From CAYOHP01 sp964403795 [NCBI: uncultured bacterium] (GTDB lineage Bacteria; Muiribacteriota; UBA6191; CAZXTJ01), in assembly GCA_964403795.1 (NCBI GenBank), contig CAYOHP010000042.1, positions 1 to 45,837 on the forward strand: DNA of 45,837 bases. Direction: 5' to 3'. How positions within the stretch are numbered: the first letter of the stretch is position 1; the number at the start of each line of letters is the position of its first letter. Positions 24,212 through 32,554 of the stretch are shown in pieces. The notes under the pieces are model-generated. The model was not told the origin of the DNA. It searched no databases and saw only the letters and a program-made list of their open reading frames with translations. The translations under genes were made by a program, and so were the position numbers.

Positions 24212-26569
24212 CTATCGGGACGAAATCGCTCCGAGGCAAGCATCGATTGTATGGATCGACGCGGGATCCGGCACCGGGAGCCCATTTCCCGGCTGGTCGG
24301 CGCTGCGCCGTCGGGCTTCGCCCAGGAACTCCCGGCAGGCCGCCAGACCGGTTGCCTCCGAAACCCCGGGGATCTCGACCCGGAGGATCGAAGCCACCTC
24401 CCCGAGGCTCGTCCCGGGGTCCTGGTACCGGGCGAACGCCCAGTGCAGGAGCCCGAGGCCGCGTCGGGCCCGGAACCTCGGATCGACGGCTCCGGCACCG
24501 ACCTCGGTCCTGGGGCCGACCTCCGGGAGCTCGGCGGCCCGGGCGAAGAGGCGGGCCTGGCGGAGCGGGGCGGCGGCATCCGGTTCCCGACCCCGCCGGA
24601 CCCGGACGACCTCCCGGACCTTGTCGATCCAGCCGTGGACCAGGGCGGCCGCCGGGGTATCCGGGGGGCCGCCCAGCAGGGCACCCAGGTCGGCTTCGAG
24701 GAACCCGTCGTAGAGCCAGGCGGACATCCGGGTGGACTGAACCGTCAGCACCAGGGCCGCCAGCTCCCCGTCGTCGCCACCGGCCCGGGCTGCCCGTCCC
24801 AGGGCGAACCAGGCCTCGGCCAGGGCCCTCGCCCCGGGGCGGAGGACCGGGGCCAGCGCGGTGCGAGCCGGAGGTCGGGCCGAGACGGCCCGGGCCAGGT
24901 CCCACAGCGATCCGGTAGGCAGCGACCGGCGCTGGTCCCAGAGGTCCTGGGGATAGGCCGGAGGGGGACGGTCGCCCTCCCGGTGGGCGGCCAGCTCCCG
25001 GTCGGCTGCCACCTGCAATCGGGCGGCCCGGTCGAGGGCCGTGAGCCCCCGGCCGAGCCAGCCGCCCACCTTGTCCGGGACCCCCAGGGGCCGATACTCG
25101 GGGGCTTCCATCAGGGCCGGTCGGGGCAGGGGTTCGGGCTCCGGCTCGGGCTCGACCAGGGGCCCGAAGGGCTCGGGCAGGGCCAGGGACCGGAACCCGG
25201 CGTCCAACTCCCGGAGACCGTCCCGGATCCTGGGGTCCAGGCTCCCGCCCGCCAGCCCTTCGGCCACCGCCTCGTGGATCTCCCGGACCGGGCGCAGGGA
25301 GCGCAGCGTGGTGCCCCAGTGGTCCGGGTCCCGGTCGAGGGTGGCGATCCGTTCCGGCGTCAGGACCTCCCGGGCCCGGACGAGGAACCCGTCGTCGAAG
25401 CCCAGGCCGCCGGGTCCGCTACCCGGGTCGCCGGCCCCGGTTCCCGCGCCGGGTCCGGCGCTCCCCGCCTTCCCAGGCCCCGGTACCGCTCCCGGTCCCG
25501 ACCAGACCCCGAGGCCGAAGGCGGCGGCGAGCAGGCAAGCCGCCAGGAGCGCCAGCCTCGCCTGGGGACTCCCGGCACGGCCAGGACCCTGGATCGGAGC
25601 CCCGGACCCCGACCCGCTGATCGCCGGCCCCACCAGGGTGGCCCGCCCCAGGCCCCTGCCCGGCTCGGATCCGGCTGTCCTGCCGGGCCCAGGGAGGGCC
25701 GGTCCGGGCTTCGTGCCGGAGACGATCTCCTCGGTCTCGCCCACCGAGCCCCTGGCCCCGGCAGCCTCCTCCAGGATCCGCTCCACCGAGGCCCGCGAGT
25801 ACGGCCGGTCCTCGATCTTCTGGCTCAGGCAACGCCGGATCAGCCGGGCCTCCGCCGATCCGGGTTCGAGCCGCCGAAAGGCCACCGGGGGCAGGGCCTT
25901 GCCCTGGAAGGCCTCCATCAGATCCGGGAGCAGGAAGGGGAGGCGCTTCTCCCGGAGGGCGTAGAGGGTGACCCCCCAGGCGTACCAGTCCCCGGTGGCC
26001 CGAGGGGTGGTCATGGCGGTACAGACCGGGCAGAGGTAGGCCAGTGTCCCGACCACCGCGGCGTCCCTGGTGATGCGGGTGCGATCGGGGTCGTAGGCCA
26101 GTCCGAAGTCCACGATGACCGCGCCCCGCTCCTGGCTCCAGAGGATGTTGGCGGGCTTGAGATCCCGGTGGACCAGATCCTGGTCGTGGATGGCGTCCAG
26201 GCCCGTGGCTACCTGGAGCATCGCCTCCAGGGGGTCGAAGCCCTCCCCGGCCTCGTCGAGCGGCTTGCCTCGGATCCGCTCCATGACCAGGTAGGGACCC
26301 TCGTCGACGGTCCCGTGGTCGTAGAGAGCCACCACGTGGGGGCTGTGGACCGCCGCCAGGGTGGTGGCCTCCCGGCGAAAGCGCGCCTCCCGGGCGTCGA
26401 AGCGGTTCCCCCCCTGGATCAGCTTCACCGCGACTTCCCGGTCATGGCGGAGGTCCCGGGCCAGGAACACCGAGCCCATGGCTCCGGACCCCAGGACCTC
26501 GATCGGCTGGTAGCGGTCCGTGAGGCCGGCCGGGAAGGGAGGGGCCGCCTTCCGGGAGGTGGTCGTCAT
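24212..26569 (-). CDS. Membrane Ser/Thr protein kinase with CPVC in place of APE
   Basis: Protein of 785 residues. The N-terminal kinase domain (about 20-275) keeps GSGAMGSVF, VAVK, HRDLKPAN and DFG. Where APE is expected after GTLAYL the sequence is CPVC, a CxxC pair in the substrate-binding part of the activation segment. A Gly/Pro/Ser linker, one membrane helix (about 337-357, LALLAACLLAAAFGLGVW) and a C-terminal region of about 425 residues follow; the latter has a Pro/Glu run and is otherwise helical, and should be outside the membrane. First gene of an apparent operon with Wzm and Wzt, so control of polysaccharide export is a reasonable hypothesis. CACACT lies eight bases before the ATG with GGGGAG between. 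Confidence 0.88.
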   Translation of the reverse strand: MTTTSRKAAPPFPAGLTDRYQPIEVLGSGAMGSVFLARDLRHDREVAVKLIQGGNRFDAREARFRREATTLAAVHSPHVVALYDHGTVDEGPYLVMERIRGKPLDEAGEGFDPLEAMLQVATGLDAIHDQDLVHRDLKPANILWSQERGAVIVDFGLAYDPDRTRITRDAAVVGTLAYLCPVCTAMTTPRATGDWYAWGVTLYALREKRLPFLLPDLMEAFQGKALPPVAFRRLEPGSAEARLIRRCLSQKIEDRPYSRASVERILEEAAGARGSVGETEEIVSGTKPGPALPGPGRTAGSEPGRGLGRATLVGPAISGSGSGAPIQGPGRAGSPQARLALLAACLLAAAFGLGVWSGPGAVPGPGKAGSAGPGAGTGAGDPGSGPGGLGFDDGFLVRAREVLTPERIATLDRDPDHWGTTLRSLRPVREIHEAVAEGLAGGSLDPRIRDGLRELDAGFRSLALPEPFGPLVEPEPEPEPLPRPALMEAPEYRPLGVPDKVGGWLGRGLTALDRAARLQVAADRELAAHREGDRPPPAYPQDLWDQRRSLPTGSLWDLARAVSARPPARTALAPVLRPGARALAEAWFALGRAARAGGDDGELAALVLTVQSTRMSAWLYDGFLEADLGALLGGPPDTPAAALVHGWIDKVREVVRVRRGREPDAAAPLRQARLFARAAELPEVGPRTEVGAGAVDPRFRARRGLGLLHWAFARYQDPGTSLGEVASILRVEIPGVSEATGLAACREFLGEARRRSADQPGNGLPVPDPASIHTIDACLGAISSR

Positions 26570-26597
26570 CGCTCCCCAGTGTGGCAGAGGAAGGCCG

Positions 26598-28736
26598 TCA
26601 CCAGCGGAGGTAGGGAAGCAGGCTGGCGTGTTCGTCGGTCCAGACCGGGTCGTCCGGTTCGGGAGCGAGGTCGGCCCAGCCTTCGCCGGGGGGGGCCCAG
26701 CGCAAGGCCGTCTCCCGGTCCCGGGCCAGGAGCGCCCAGCTCGCCCGGGCGTGGCCTCGGGCCTCCTCGGCAGGCGTCGGCACTCCGGGGGTCAAGGTCC
26801 GGGCTGCCAATCCCAGATCCCGGGCCACCGCCGCCACCTGGGCGCCCAGCCGCACGTGGCGATTGGAGGTGTTGACCAGGATCGCACCCCCCGCCTCGGT
26901 CCGGTCCCGGTAGAGGGCGAACGCCTCCCGCGTCAGCAGGTGGGTCGGGACCGCGTCCGAGGAGAAGGCGTCGGCGATCACCAGGGAGTACTTCCCGGTG
27001 GGCTCCCGGGCCAACCGGAGACGACCGTCCCCGATCACCACCCGGGCCCTCTCCCCGGCCTGCCGCAGGTGGGTGAACCACTTCCGCTCCCGGGCGAGTT
27101 CGACCACCACCGGATCCAGTTCGAAGAAGTCGATCCGGCTGGGGGCCGCCACCCAGGCGGCCATCGAGCCGATGCCCAGACCCACCACCGCGACCCTCGA
27201 TCCCGGAGGGAGGCGTTCCCCCAGCAGGCGAGCCGGGGGGCTCCCGGGATGGAAGTAGGCCAGGGGCTCTCCCGTCACGGGGTCCTGGCGGCCGTGCTCG
27301 GTGGTGCCGTGGAAGAGGCTGCGGTGGCCGGTCACCGGATCCTCGACCACCCGGTGGACCCCGTGGAAGCTCCTCCGGATCTCGAGCACCCCCGGGGCGA
27401 AGAAGGCCGCCTGGCCGGCCCCCACCACGACTGCCACCAGGGCCGCGAACCGGGGTGGCCGGCGCCGCTGCCAGAGCGCCACGGCGGCTCCCACCAGCAG
27501 CACCCCGACCCGGGCCGCCACGTCCCGCTCGTCGCCTGCCCGGGGCAGGCTGGCCAGGGCGAGCCCGACCGCCCCTGCCAGGACCAGGGCGGCGAGCAGG
27601 TCCCCGGCCCCCGGGCGGTCCGACCCGGCCTCCCGGTCGGCCTCCGACCAGGGCCGGAGCAGGCAGCCGGCCACCAGCACGGCCGGGTACTCGATCACCC
27701 AGGAGGTCGCCACCGGCAGCACCACCGCCACCAGCAACCCTCCCAGCGCGCCTCCCAGGGCCAGGTCGAGGTAGAACCCGGTGAGGTCCGGGGCCGGGGG
27801 CCGGCGCTCGGCCAGTCGCCCGTGGAGCAGGGTGGCGGCCGCCGCCAAGGCCGCCAGGTGGACGGCCAAGCCCCCGGACCGGAGCGGCAGGAACACCACC
27901 AGGGCGACCACCGCCACCAGCACCGCGTGGACCCCGGCGATCCTCGCCAGCCACGCCGGCCGCCAGCTCCGGGCGAAGACCAGGACGAAGCTCCCCAGGT
28001 AGAGGACGAGCGGGATCACCCACAGCCAGGGGAAGGAGGGGAGCTCGTTGCCGAGATGGGCCGTCACCGCGCCCAGGTGGGCCGAGGGGACGAGCGCCAG
28101 GGCGACCCGGGCAGAGCGCTCCCGGACCGGGACCGGCCCGCGGCTTGCGCCCCCGACTCCGCTCTCTCCGCCCAGGCCGGACCGGAACACCGCCACCAGA
28201 CCGGCTACCACGAAGAGACCGCCCCACCACCCGGCGAAGGCCGTCGAGTTGGCGAGGCGCGGTTCGAGGACTGCCGGATACATCAGGAGCGCCAGCAGCG
28301 ATCCCAGGTTGCCGGCGGCGTAGGCGGGGTAGGGGTCGCGCCCGGCACCCCGGGGGGACCGGGCGAACTCGGACTGGAGCAGGGGCGAAGTGGCGGCCAG
28401 GGCCACCACCGGCAGACCGAGGCCGGTTCCCAGGGCGCTGACCAGGGCCAGGACCGGTTCCCCGTCGGGATCGGGGAGGGGGATCCGGGCCGAGGCGATC
28501 CCCGCCCCGAGCAGGGCCAGGTGCAACCCCGTCCGGACCCCGAGCGAGCGGATCCCGGCGATCCCGTGGGCCGTCCAGTACCCGGCCAGCACCGCGAGCT
28601 GGAAGAAGGCCAGGCAGACCACCCAGACCTGGGCCCCGCCTCCCAGCCTTCCCACCACCGCCCGTGCCACCACGGGCTGGATCAGGAAGAGCAGGAAGGC
28701 GGCCCCGAAGGCCGAGGCCGCCAGGCCCCGCTCCAG
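26598..28736 (-). CDS. Membrane-embedded spermidine synthase-like protein, probable non-standard start
   Basis: Multi-pass protein fused to an aminopropyltransferase-like domain. The N-terminal two thirds has about 12 hydrophobic helices, opening with the family pattern FLLFLIQP...GG...VW...FFQ...LAGY. The C-terminal third is a Rossmann methyltransferase/spermidine synthase fold: VVGLGIGSMA, FFELDP, DGRLRL and DAFSSDAVPTHLLTREA. Polyamine synthesis is not proven for such fusions. The first ATG/GTG/TTG in frame is GTG 28673, inside the first conserved helix. The frame is open from 28886, directly after the peroxidase stop, so a start at CTG 28736 or 28724 is suggested and used here. It follows the cytochrome c peroxidase gene on the same strand. 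Confidence 0.75.
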   Translation of the reverse strand: MERGLAASAFGAAFLLFLIQPVVARAVVGRLGGGAQVWVVCLAFFQLAVLAGYWTAHGIAGIRSLGVRTGLHLALLGAGIASARIPLPDPDGEPVLALVSALGTGLGLPVVALAATSPLLQSEFARSPRGAGRDPYPAYAAGNLGSLLALLMYPAVLEPRLANSTAFAGWWGGLFVVAGLVAVFRSGLGGESGVGGASRGPVPVRERSARVALALVPSAHLGAVTAHLGNELPSFPWLWVIPLVLYLGSFVLVFARSWRPAWLARIAGVHAVLVAVVALVVFLPLRSGGLAVHLAALAAAATLLHGRLAERRPPAPDLTGFYLDLALGGALGGLLVAVVLPVATSWVIEYPAVLVAGCLLRPWSEADREAGSDRPGAGDLLAALVLAGAVGLALASLPRAGDERDVAARVGVLLVGAAVALWQRRRPPRFAALVAVVVGAGQAAFFAPGVLEIRRSFHGVHRVVEDPVTGHRSLFHGTTEHGRQDPVTGEPLAYFHPGSPPARLLGERLPPGSRVAVVGLGIGSMAAWVAAPSRIDFFELDPVVVELARERKWFTHLRQAGERARVVIGDGRLRLAREPTGKYSLVIADAFSSDAVPTHLLTREAFALYRDRTEAGGAILVNTSNRHVRLGAQVAAVARDLGLAARTLTPGVPTPAEEARGHARASWALLARDRETALRWAPPGEGWADLAPEPDDPVWTDEHASLLPYLRW

Positions 28737-28886
28737 GCCGGACGCACCCTGGCGGGCTCCGTCCTCCTCGCCCTCCGGCTCGACGACCTCGACGACCGCC
28801 TCCTCCTGCGGGACCGCTCGCCGCCGGCCGCCGGCCGTCGGGTCCGAGACTGTGGAGGTCTCCCCGGTGGGGAGCTCCTCACCGTC

Positions 28887-30023
28887 TCAGGGCACCTTGG
28901 GGATCGGCAGCCGGGTCGGCTCCTCGAGCGCCTTCAGGAACTCGATCAAGTCCAGGATCTCGGCCTCGGTCAGGGGTGCCTTCTGCAGGTTGGTGGTGTC
29001 GAGGTGGGGGTTGGCCCGCCCGCCGCCCACCATGAACCGGACGGCTTCCTCCAGGGTGGCCACGCTGCCGTCATGGAAGTAGGGCGCCGAGCGGGACACG
29101 TCCCGCAGGGTGGGCGTCTTGAAGGCTCCGGTGTCCTTCTCGACATTGCTGATCTTGAAGCGCCCCAGGTCGGGGCTGGCCGCCTCCATCCCGATCCCCA
29201 CGTTGTGGAACTGGAGATCGGTGAACAGGATCCCGTCGTGGCAGTTCGTGCACTTGGCCTTCTCGAAGGCCGCCAGGCCCCGCTTGGCCGCTTCGCTCAT
29301 CGCCTTGTCGTCGCCCGCCTTGAACCGGTCGTAGGCGGTCCTGCCGCTGACGATGGTGCGCATGTAGGCCGCCAGCGCCTGGGGGATGGTCTTCTCGGTG
29401 GCGGGCCCTCCGAAGACCTTCTGGAAGCGCTCCTGGTACTCCGGCACCGCCTGGATCCGGGCCACCACGTCGGGTCGGATCTTGTCCTCGGCCGGATCCT
29501 TGGCCCCCATGTTGGCGAGCTTCCACGCCCCAATGGCCTGGGCCTCCAGGGTCTTGGCCCGCCCGTCCCAGTACCACTCGGCGTGGTACCCGATGTTCCA
29601 GAGCGTCGGGGTGTGGCGGGGCATCTGCTTGCCGTCGAACGCGCTCACGTTGCGGTCGAGCCCGTCGGTCAGGCCCTTCTCGTTCACGTGGCAGCTGTAG
29701 CAGGAGCGGTCGCCCTTCCCGGAGAGCCGGGGATCGTGGAAGAGCTTCCAGCCCAGGGTGGCCTTCTCGGCGGTCAGCGGGTTCTCGGCGGGGATCTTCA
29801 TCGCCTGGAAGGCGGCCAGCGGAGCGTACTCCTTCAGGTCGGAAGGGAGATCCAGACCGGGCTCGGCCGGGGGCGCGACCGGCGGGCGGGAAGCCTCGGC
29901 CGGCGCCGCCGCGACCTTCTGCGCCTCAGGGGTTCCCGACCCGCAACCGGAGGTGAGGAAGGCGACGAGGGCCAGGGCGGCGAGGGCCGTAGGAGCGCAT
30001 CGGGAGCGGGGGAGCAAGGGCAT
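28887..30023 (-). CDS. Dihaem cytochrome c peroxidase (MauG/CcpA family) lipoprotein
   Basis: Protein of 378 residues that should reduce hydrogen peroxide with electrons from a cytochrome, or act as a MauG-like oxidant, on the outer side of the inner membrane. A lipoprotein signal ends in FLTSGC, then an Ala/Pro spacer. Two haem sites CYSCH and CTNCH, plus RHTPTLWN and FKTPTLRDV blocks, match the family. ATG 30023 has a weak AGGA upstream; TACAAT at 30053-30048 is a possible -10. The next gene begins in the same frame immediately after the stop codon. Confidence 0.93.
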   Translation of the reverse strand: MPLLPRSRCAPTALAALALVAFLTSGCGSGTPEAQKVAAAPAEASRPPVAPPAEPGLDLPSDLKEYAPLAAFQAMKIPAENPLTAEKATLGWKLFHDPRLSGKGDRSCYSCHVNEKGLTDGLDRNVSAFDGKQMPRHTPTLWNIGYHAEWYWDGRAKTLEAQAIGAWKLANMGAKDPAEDKIRPDVVARIQAVPEYQERFQKVFGGPATEKTIPQALAAYMRTIVSGRTAYDRFKAGDDKAMSEAAKRGLAAFEKAKCTNCHDGILFTDLQFHNVGIGMEAASPDLGRFKISNVEKDTGAFKTPTLRDVSRSAPYFHDGSVATLEEAVRFMVGGGRANPHLDTTNLQKAPLTEAEILDLIEFLKALEEPTRLPIPKVP

Positions 30024-30047
30024 GGTCAGGTCACCGTCCTTCGGGCG

Positions 30048-30053
30048 ATTGTA
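30048..30053 (-). promoter_or_regulatory. Putative -10 element (TACAAT) for the peroxidase gene
   Basis: TACAAT on the minus strand, 24 bases before ATG 30023, in the spacer after murI. No clear -35. Confidence 0.35.
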
Positions 30054-30089
30054 CGGGATCCTCTCCGGACGATCCACTGGCACGGGCTG

Positions 30090-30905
30090 TCACGGCCCAT
30101 CCGACTCCAGTTCGAGCCCGGGCAGCAGGGCCCCCTCCTCGGCCAGCCGGGCCAGGGTCCGGGCCAGCCGGTCCCGGTCCCCGGTGGTGGCCACCCGGAG
30201 GGGACCGTGGAGCGGCCCTGCCAGCGGGACGAGGCCGAGGAGCGAGGCCACCCTCCGGGCCACCGGCGCCCCGGCCTCCACCAGTTCCACCCCGGCGCCG
30301 AACCGGTCCGCCAGCACCGGTCTCAGGAAGGCGTAATGGGTGCACCCGAGCACCACCTGGTCGACTTCGGGGTCGGCTCCGGCCAGGGCCGCGTCGACCA
30401 GGGCCTCGACCCGCGCCCCGCGGATCTCCCCGGACTCGACCAGATCGGCGAGTCCGGGCATCGCGACCACCGTCACCTGGGCATCCCCGCCGTGCTCCGC
30501 AGCGAGGCGTGCCAGGCGTTCGCCCTTGGCGGTGCCCGGGGTCGCCAGCACCAGGACCCGGCGGGTCCGGGAACGGGCCACCGCCGGCTTGAGCGGCGGC
30601 TCCATCCCCACGATCGGGATCGCCAGCTCGGTCCGGAGGCGCGGCAGAGCCGCCGAGGTGGCGGTGTTGCAGGCCACCACCACCAGGCCGCAGCCCTCGG
30701 CCACCAGCCTGCGGGCCAACACCAGGCTCCGCTCCTCGATCTCGGCGACCGGCCGGGGGCCATAGGGGAACCAGGCTCCATCGGCCAGATAGCGGAGCGG
30801 GACCTCGGGGAGCGCCCGCTGGATCTCCAGGGCCACCGAGAGCCCTCCGACCCCGGAATCGAAGATCCCGATCGCGGGTACCGGCCGGGCAGCAGAGGTC
30901 GCCAT
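30090..30905 (-). CDS. murI: Glutamate racemase
   Basis: Converts L- to D-glutamate for peptidoglycan. The 271 residues are a normal length. Both catalytic cysteines are present in their motifs (VACNTATS and LGCTHY), with FDSGVGGLSV at the N-terminus. The FADTxxxPYG-like block reads LADGAWFPYG. TAGGCT ends seven bases before the ATG with no distinct ribosome site, which fits a leaderless transcript. Divergent from the glycine-zipper gene at 31114. Confidence 0.96.
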   Translation of the reverse strand: MATSAARPVPAIGIFDSGVGGLSVALEIQRALPEVPLRYLADGAWFPYGPRPVAEIEERSLVLARRLVAEGCGLVVVACNTATSAALPRLRTELAIPIVGMEPPLKPAVARSRTRRVLVLATPGTAKGERLARLAAEHGGDAQVTVVAMPGLADLVESGEIRGARVEALVDAALAGADPEVDQVVLGCTHYAFLRPVLADRFGAGVELVEAGAPVARRVASLLGLVPLAGPLHGPLRVATTGDRDRLARTLARLAEEGALLPGLELESDGP

Positions 30906-30912
30906 CGCCCCG

Positions 30913-30918
30913 AGCCTA
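30913..30918 (-). promoter_or_regulatory. Putative -10 element (TAGGCT) for murI
   Basis: TAGGCT followed by CG, seven bases before the murI ATG: spacing expected for transcription starting at the start codon. The divergent promoter at 30939 lies close by. Confidence 0.4.
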
Positions 30919-30938
30919 CTCCCCCGGGCGAAGCCCGG

Positions 30939-30966
30939 TTGACGGCACCGATTCGCCCCCTATACT
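30939..30966 (+). promoter_or_regulatory. Sigma-70-type promoter (TTGACG - 16 - TATACT)
   Basis: TTGACG at 30939-30944 and TATACT at 30961-30966 with a 16-base spacer, the best housekeeping promoter match in the window. Transcription would start near 30973 and give a leader of about 140 bases before GTG 31114, containing a 6-bp hairpin (GTCCCG/CGGGAC). Confidence 0.65.
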
Positions 30967-31113
30967 GGCGGCGGGCCGGGAGACCGGCTGCGCATGCATC
31001 CTTTTCCCGGTGCCTCCCGTAGTGGAGGACGAGGTATCGATGCCTTCGAGGCGAGACCGAGGCGTCCCGGAACGGGACGGCGGGGTCGGACCCGAGGCGG
31101 AGGGTGGCGGATC

Positions 31114-31983
31114 GTGGCGAAGGCCCAGCGTTGGGTGTCGATGTTCGTGGTGGTGGCCATGCTCCTTGGCATGGTCCCCGTCCTGCCGGCGCAGACCCTG
31201 ACCCAGGGCCAGGCGCAGCCGAGCTACAACCCCTACCAGGGGGTCGGCCAGCCCGGCTACGACCCTCGCTACGGGCAGGGCTACGGCAAGCGGTACGACC
31301 CCGCCTACTACCACCCGGGCGGGACCGGCTTCCAGGGAGGCTACGGCTTCACCCGGTTGATCCCGGCCGCGGTCGGCGGCGTGATCGGCCTGGCGCTCGG
31401 CGCCAAATTCGGCCCGGTGGGGATGCTGCTCGGGGGCGCCCTCGGCTTCTTCGCCGGCAAGGCCATCTCCTCGGCGGTGTTCGGCGACAGCTACTACGAG
31501 GGGAACTACAACTACCAGTTCCAGGCCTCCAACAAGGCGAACTTCATCCCCGGCGCCATCGGGGCCGCCATCGGAGCGGTCCTCGGCATGAAGTTCGGGA
31601 TCCTCGGGATGGCCATCGGGGGTGGCCTCGGGTTCTTGGCAGCCAAGACCGTGGCCCGGGTGATGTTCCCGAACCTCTACTACGGCACCGGCGGTTACCA
31701 GATGCCGGCCCAGGGCGGGTACTACGGCGGCGGCTACGGGAACCCGTGGGCCTCTGTCGCTCCTGCGGCTTCCATCGAGCCGGGTGCCCCGGCGGCCGCC
31801 AGCACCGACGCCGGCGACGATCTCGAAACCCTGCGTCAGGCTCTCTACGAGAGCATGCGGGTCTACAAGGATGCCCTGGTAGGCGACGACGAGGCCGCCA
31901 AGCTCAGTGCCCGGGAGGGCTTCCTGGGCGCCCAGCGGAGCTACTTCGACGCCAAGGAGCGGTTGGCGGACGCCGCCAGGTAG
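31114..31983 (+). CDS. Exported protein with tandem glycine-zipper repeats
   Basis: Protein of 289 residues. Signal peptide (1-27, cleavage near PAQ), a Tyr/Gly/Pro/Gln-rich stretch (30-75), then two copies of a 46-residue glycine-zipper hairpin, each starting IPxA(V/I)G and ending FxxxYY, separated by about 15 residues and about 50% identical. A Gly/Tyr linker and a charged helical C-terminus (about 235-289) complete it. GTG 31114 is preceded by GGAGGG nine bases upstream; the frame is open to ATG 30994, which lacks a ribosome site. A strong promoter lies at 30939. Probably membrane-inserting or self-assembling; function is unknown. Similar in layout to the gene at 16869. Confidence 0.75.
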   Translation: MAKAQRWVSMFVVVAMLLGMVPVLPAQTLTQGQAQPSYNPYQGVGQPGYDPRYGQGYGKRYDPAYYHPGGTGFQGGYGFTRLIPAAVGGVIGLALGAKFGPVGMLLGGALGFFAGKAISSAVFGDSYYEGNYNYQFQASNKANFIPGAIGAAIGAVLGMKFGILGMAIGGGLGFLAAKTVARVMFPNLYYGTGGYQMPAQGGYYGGGYGNPWASVAPAASIEPGAPAAASTDAGDDLETLRQALYESMRVYKDALVGDDEAAKLSAREGFLGAQRSYFDAKERLADAAR

Positions 31984-32061
31984 GGCACCGAGGCCGGTCC
32001 GCCCGGCGGCGGTCCGTCCGGGAAGATCCCCCGGGGAAACCACGCGGGCCGGACGCGCCGG

Positions 32062-32226
32062 CTAGACCAGCTCGTAGACCTCTTCCATGTGCCGCACGAT
32101 GTGGGAGAAGGCCGCGATCGAGTTGTGGGTGGCGCGGTCCTTCACGTCCTTCTGGAGCTCGCTGGCGAGCCTCTCCTTGTTGATACGGTAGATCTCGAGG
32201 ATCCTCGGCGACGCTTTCCGTTTCAT
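32062..32226 (-). CDS. Small charged helical protein of 54 residues
   Basis: Short frame running from ATG 32226 to TAG 32062. It starts MKRKASPRILEIYRINKERL and ends HMEEVYELV. Codon third positions are nearly all G or C as in neighbouring genes, and the product is amphipathic and helical without low complexity, unlike random shadows. GGGTGAG lies just upstream. No known family. It lies convergent with the gene at 31114 and divergent from the LpxI fusion. Confidence 0.6.
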   Translation of the reverse strand: MKRKASPRILEIYRINKERLASELQKDVKDRATHNSIAAFSHIVRHMEEVYELV

Positions 32227-32554
32227 CGCTCACCCACTCTCGGTGTCCATCCCCCAGGGCCGGACGAAGGTATCACAAGAAGATCCCGACGCCTAGGGTA
32301 TTTGTTCGAGTCGGCACCCGGTGCGCCCGGGAGGGCCGCGGGGCCCGGAACCCAGGCTTCGGGGGCCCTCGATTCCCATCTCGGCAGTCCCGAGGCGATC
32401 CATGACGGGCTCCCTGCCTTCCCTGGAGCCTTGCGGAGATCGGCTCCAGGAGCGGCGCATGGGGCGATCCTTGCCCCACGGGAGGCCGGTGGTATAATCG
32501 CCCGTCCCTGAGGACCGGCACCCACCGGCTCTCCGGAGGGAGGAACCAGCGAGA
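32227..32554. other. Intergenic region, mostly featureless apart from a hairpin and a promoter
   Basis: 328 bases between divergent genes. It holds a 9-bp inverted repeat (CCTGGAGCC at 32422-32430 with GGCTCCAGG at 32442-32450) and the promoter at 32471. No credible gene is seen. Confidence 0.6.
32471..32498 (+). promoter_or_regulatory. Sigma-70-type promoter (TTGCCC - 16 - TATAAT)
   Basis: Perfect TATAAT at 32493-32498 with TTGCCC at 32471-32476. A start near 32505 would give a leader of about 50 bases before ATG 32555, with GGAGGGAGGA at 32535-32544. Confidence 0.65.

Noticed and set aside
28887-28889. TGA as selenocysteine or programmed readthrough joining the peroxidase and spermidine synthase proteins
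   Set aside because: The peroxidase ends normally there, no stem-loop typical of a SECIS element was recognised just after it, and a start after the stop is simpler.
26520-31022. Very long plus-strand open frame opposite the kinase, spermidine synthase, peroxidase and murI genes
   Set aside because: The product is Gly/Pro/Arg/Gln-rich without domains, while the minus strand encodes four recognisable proteins; long antisense frames are expected at this GC content.
30967-31113. Riboswitch in the 140-base leader of the glycine-zipper gene
   Set aside because: Small hairpins are present but I could not match any known riboswitch core; a covariance search would be needed.
32089-32511. Plus-strand open frame of about 140 codons over the 32.1-32.5 kb spacer
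   Set aside because: It runs opposite the better-supported 54-residue gene and through the promoter at 32471, has no ribosome site, and its product is low in complexity like other GC-rich shadows.
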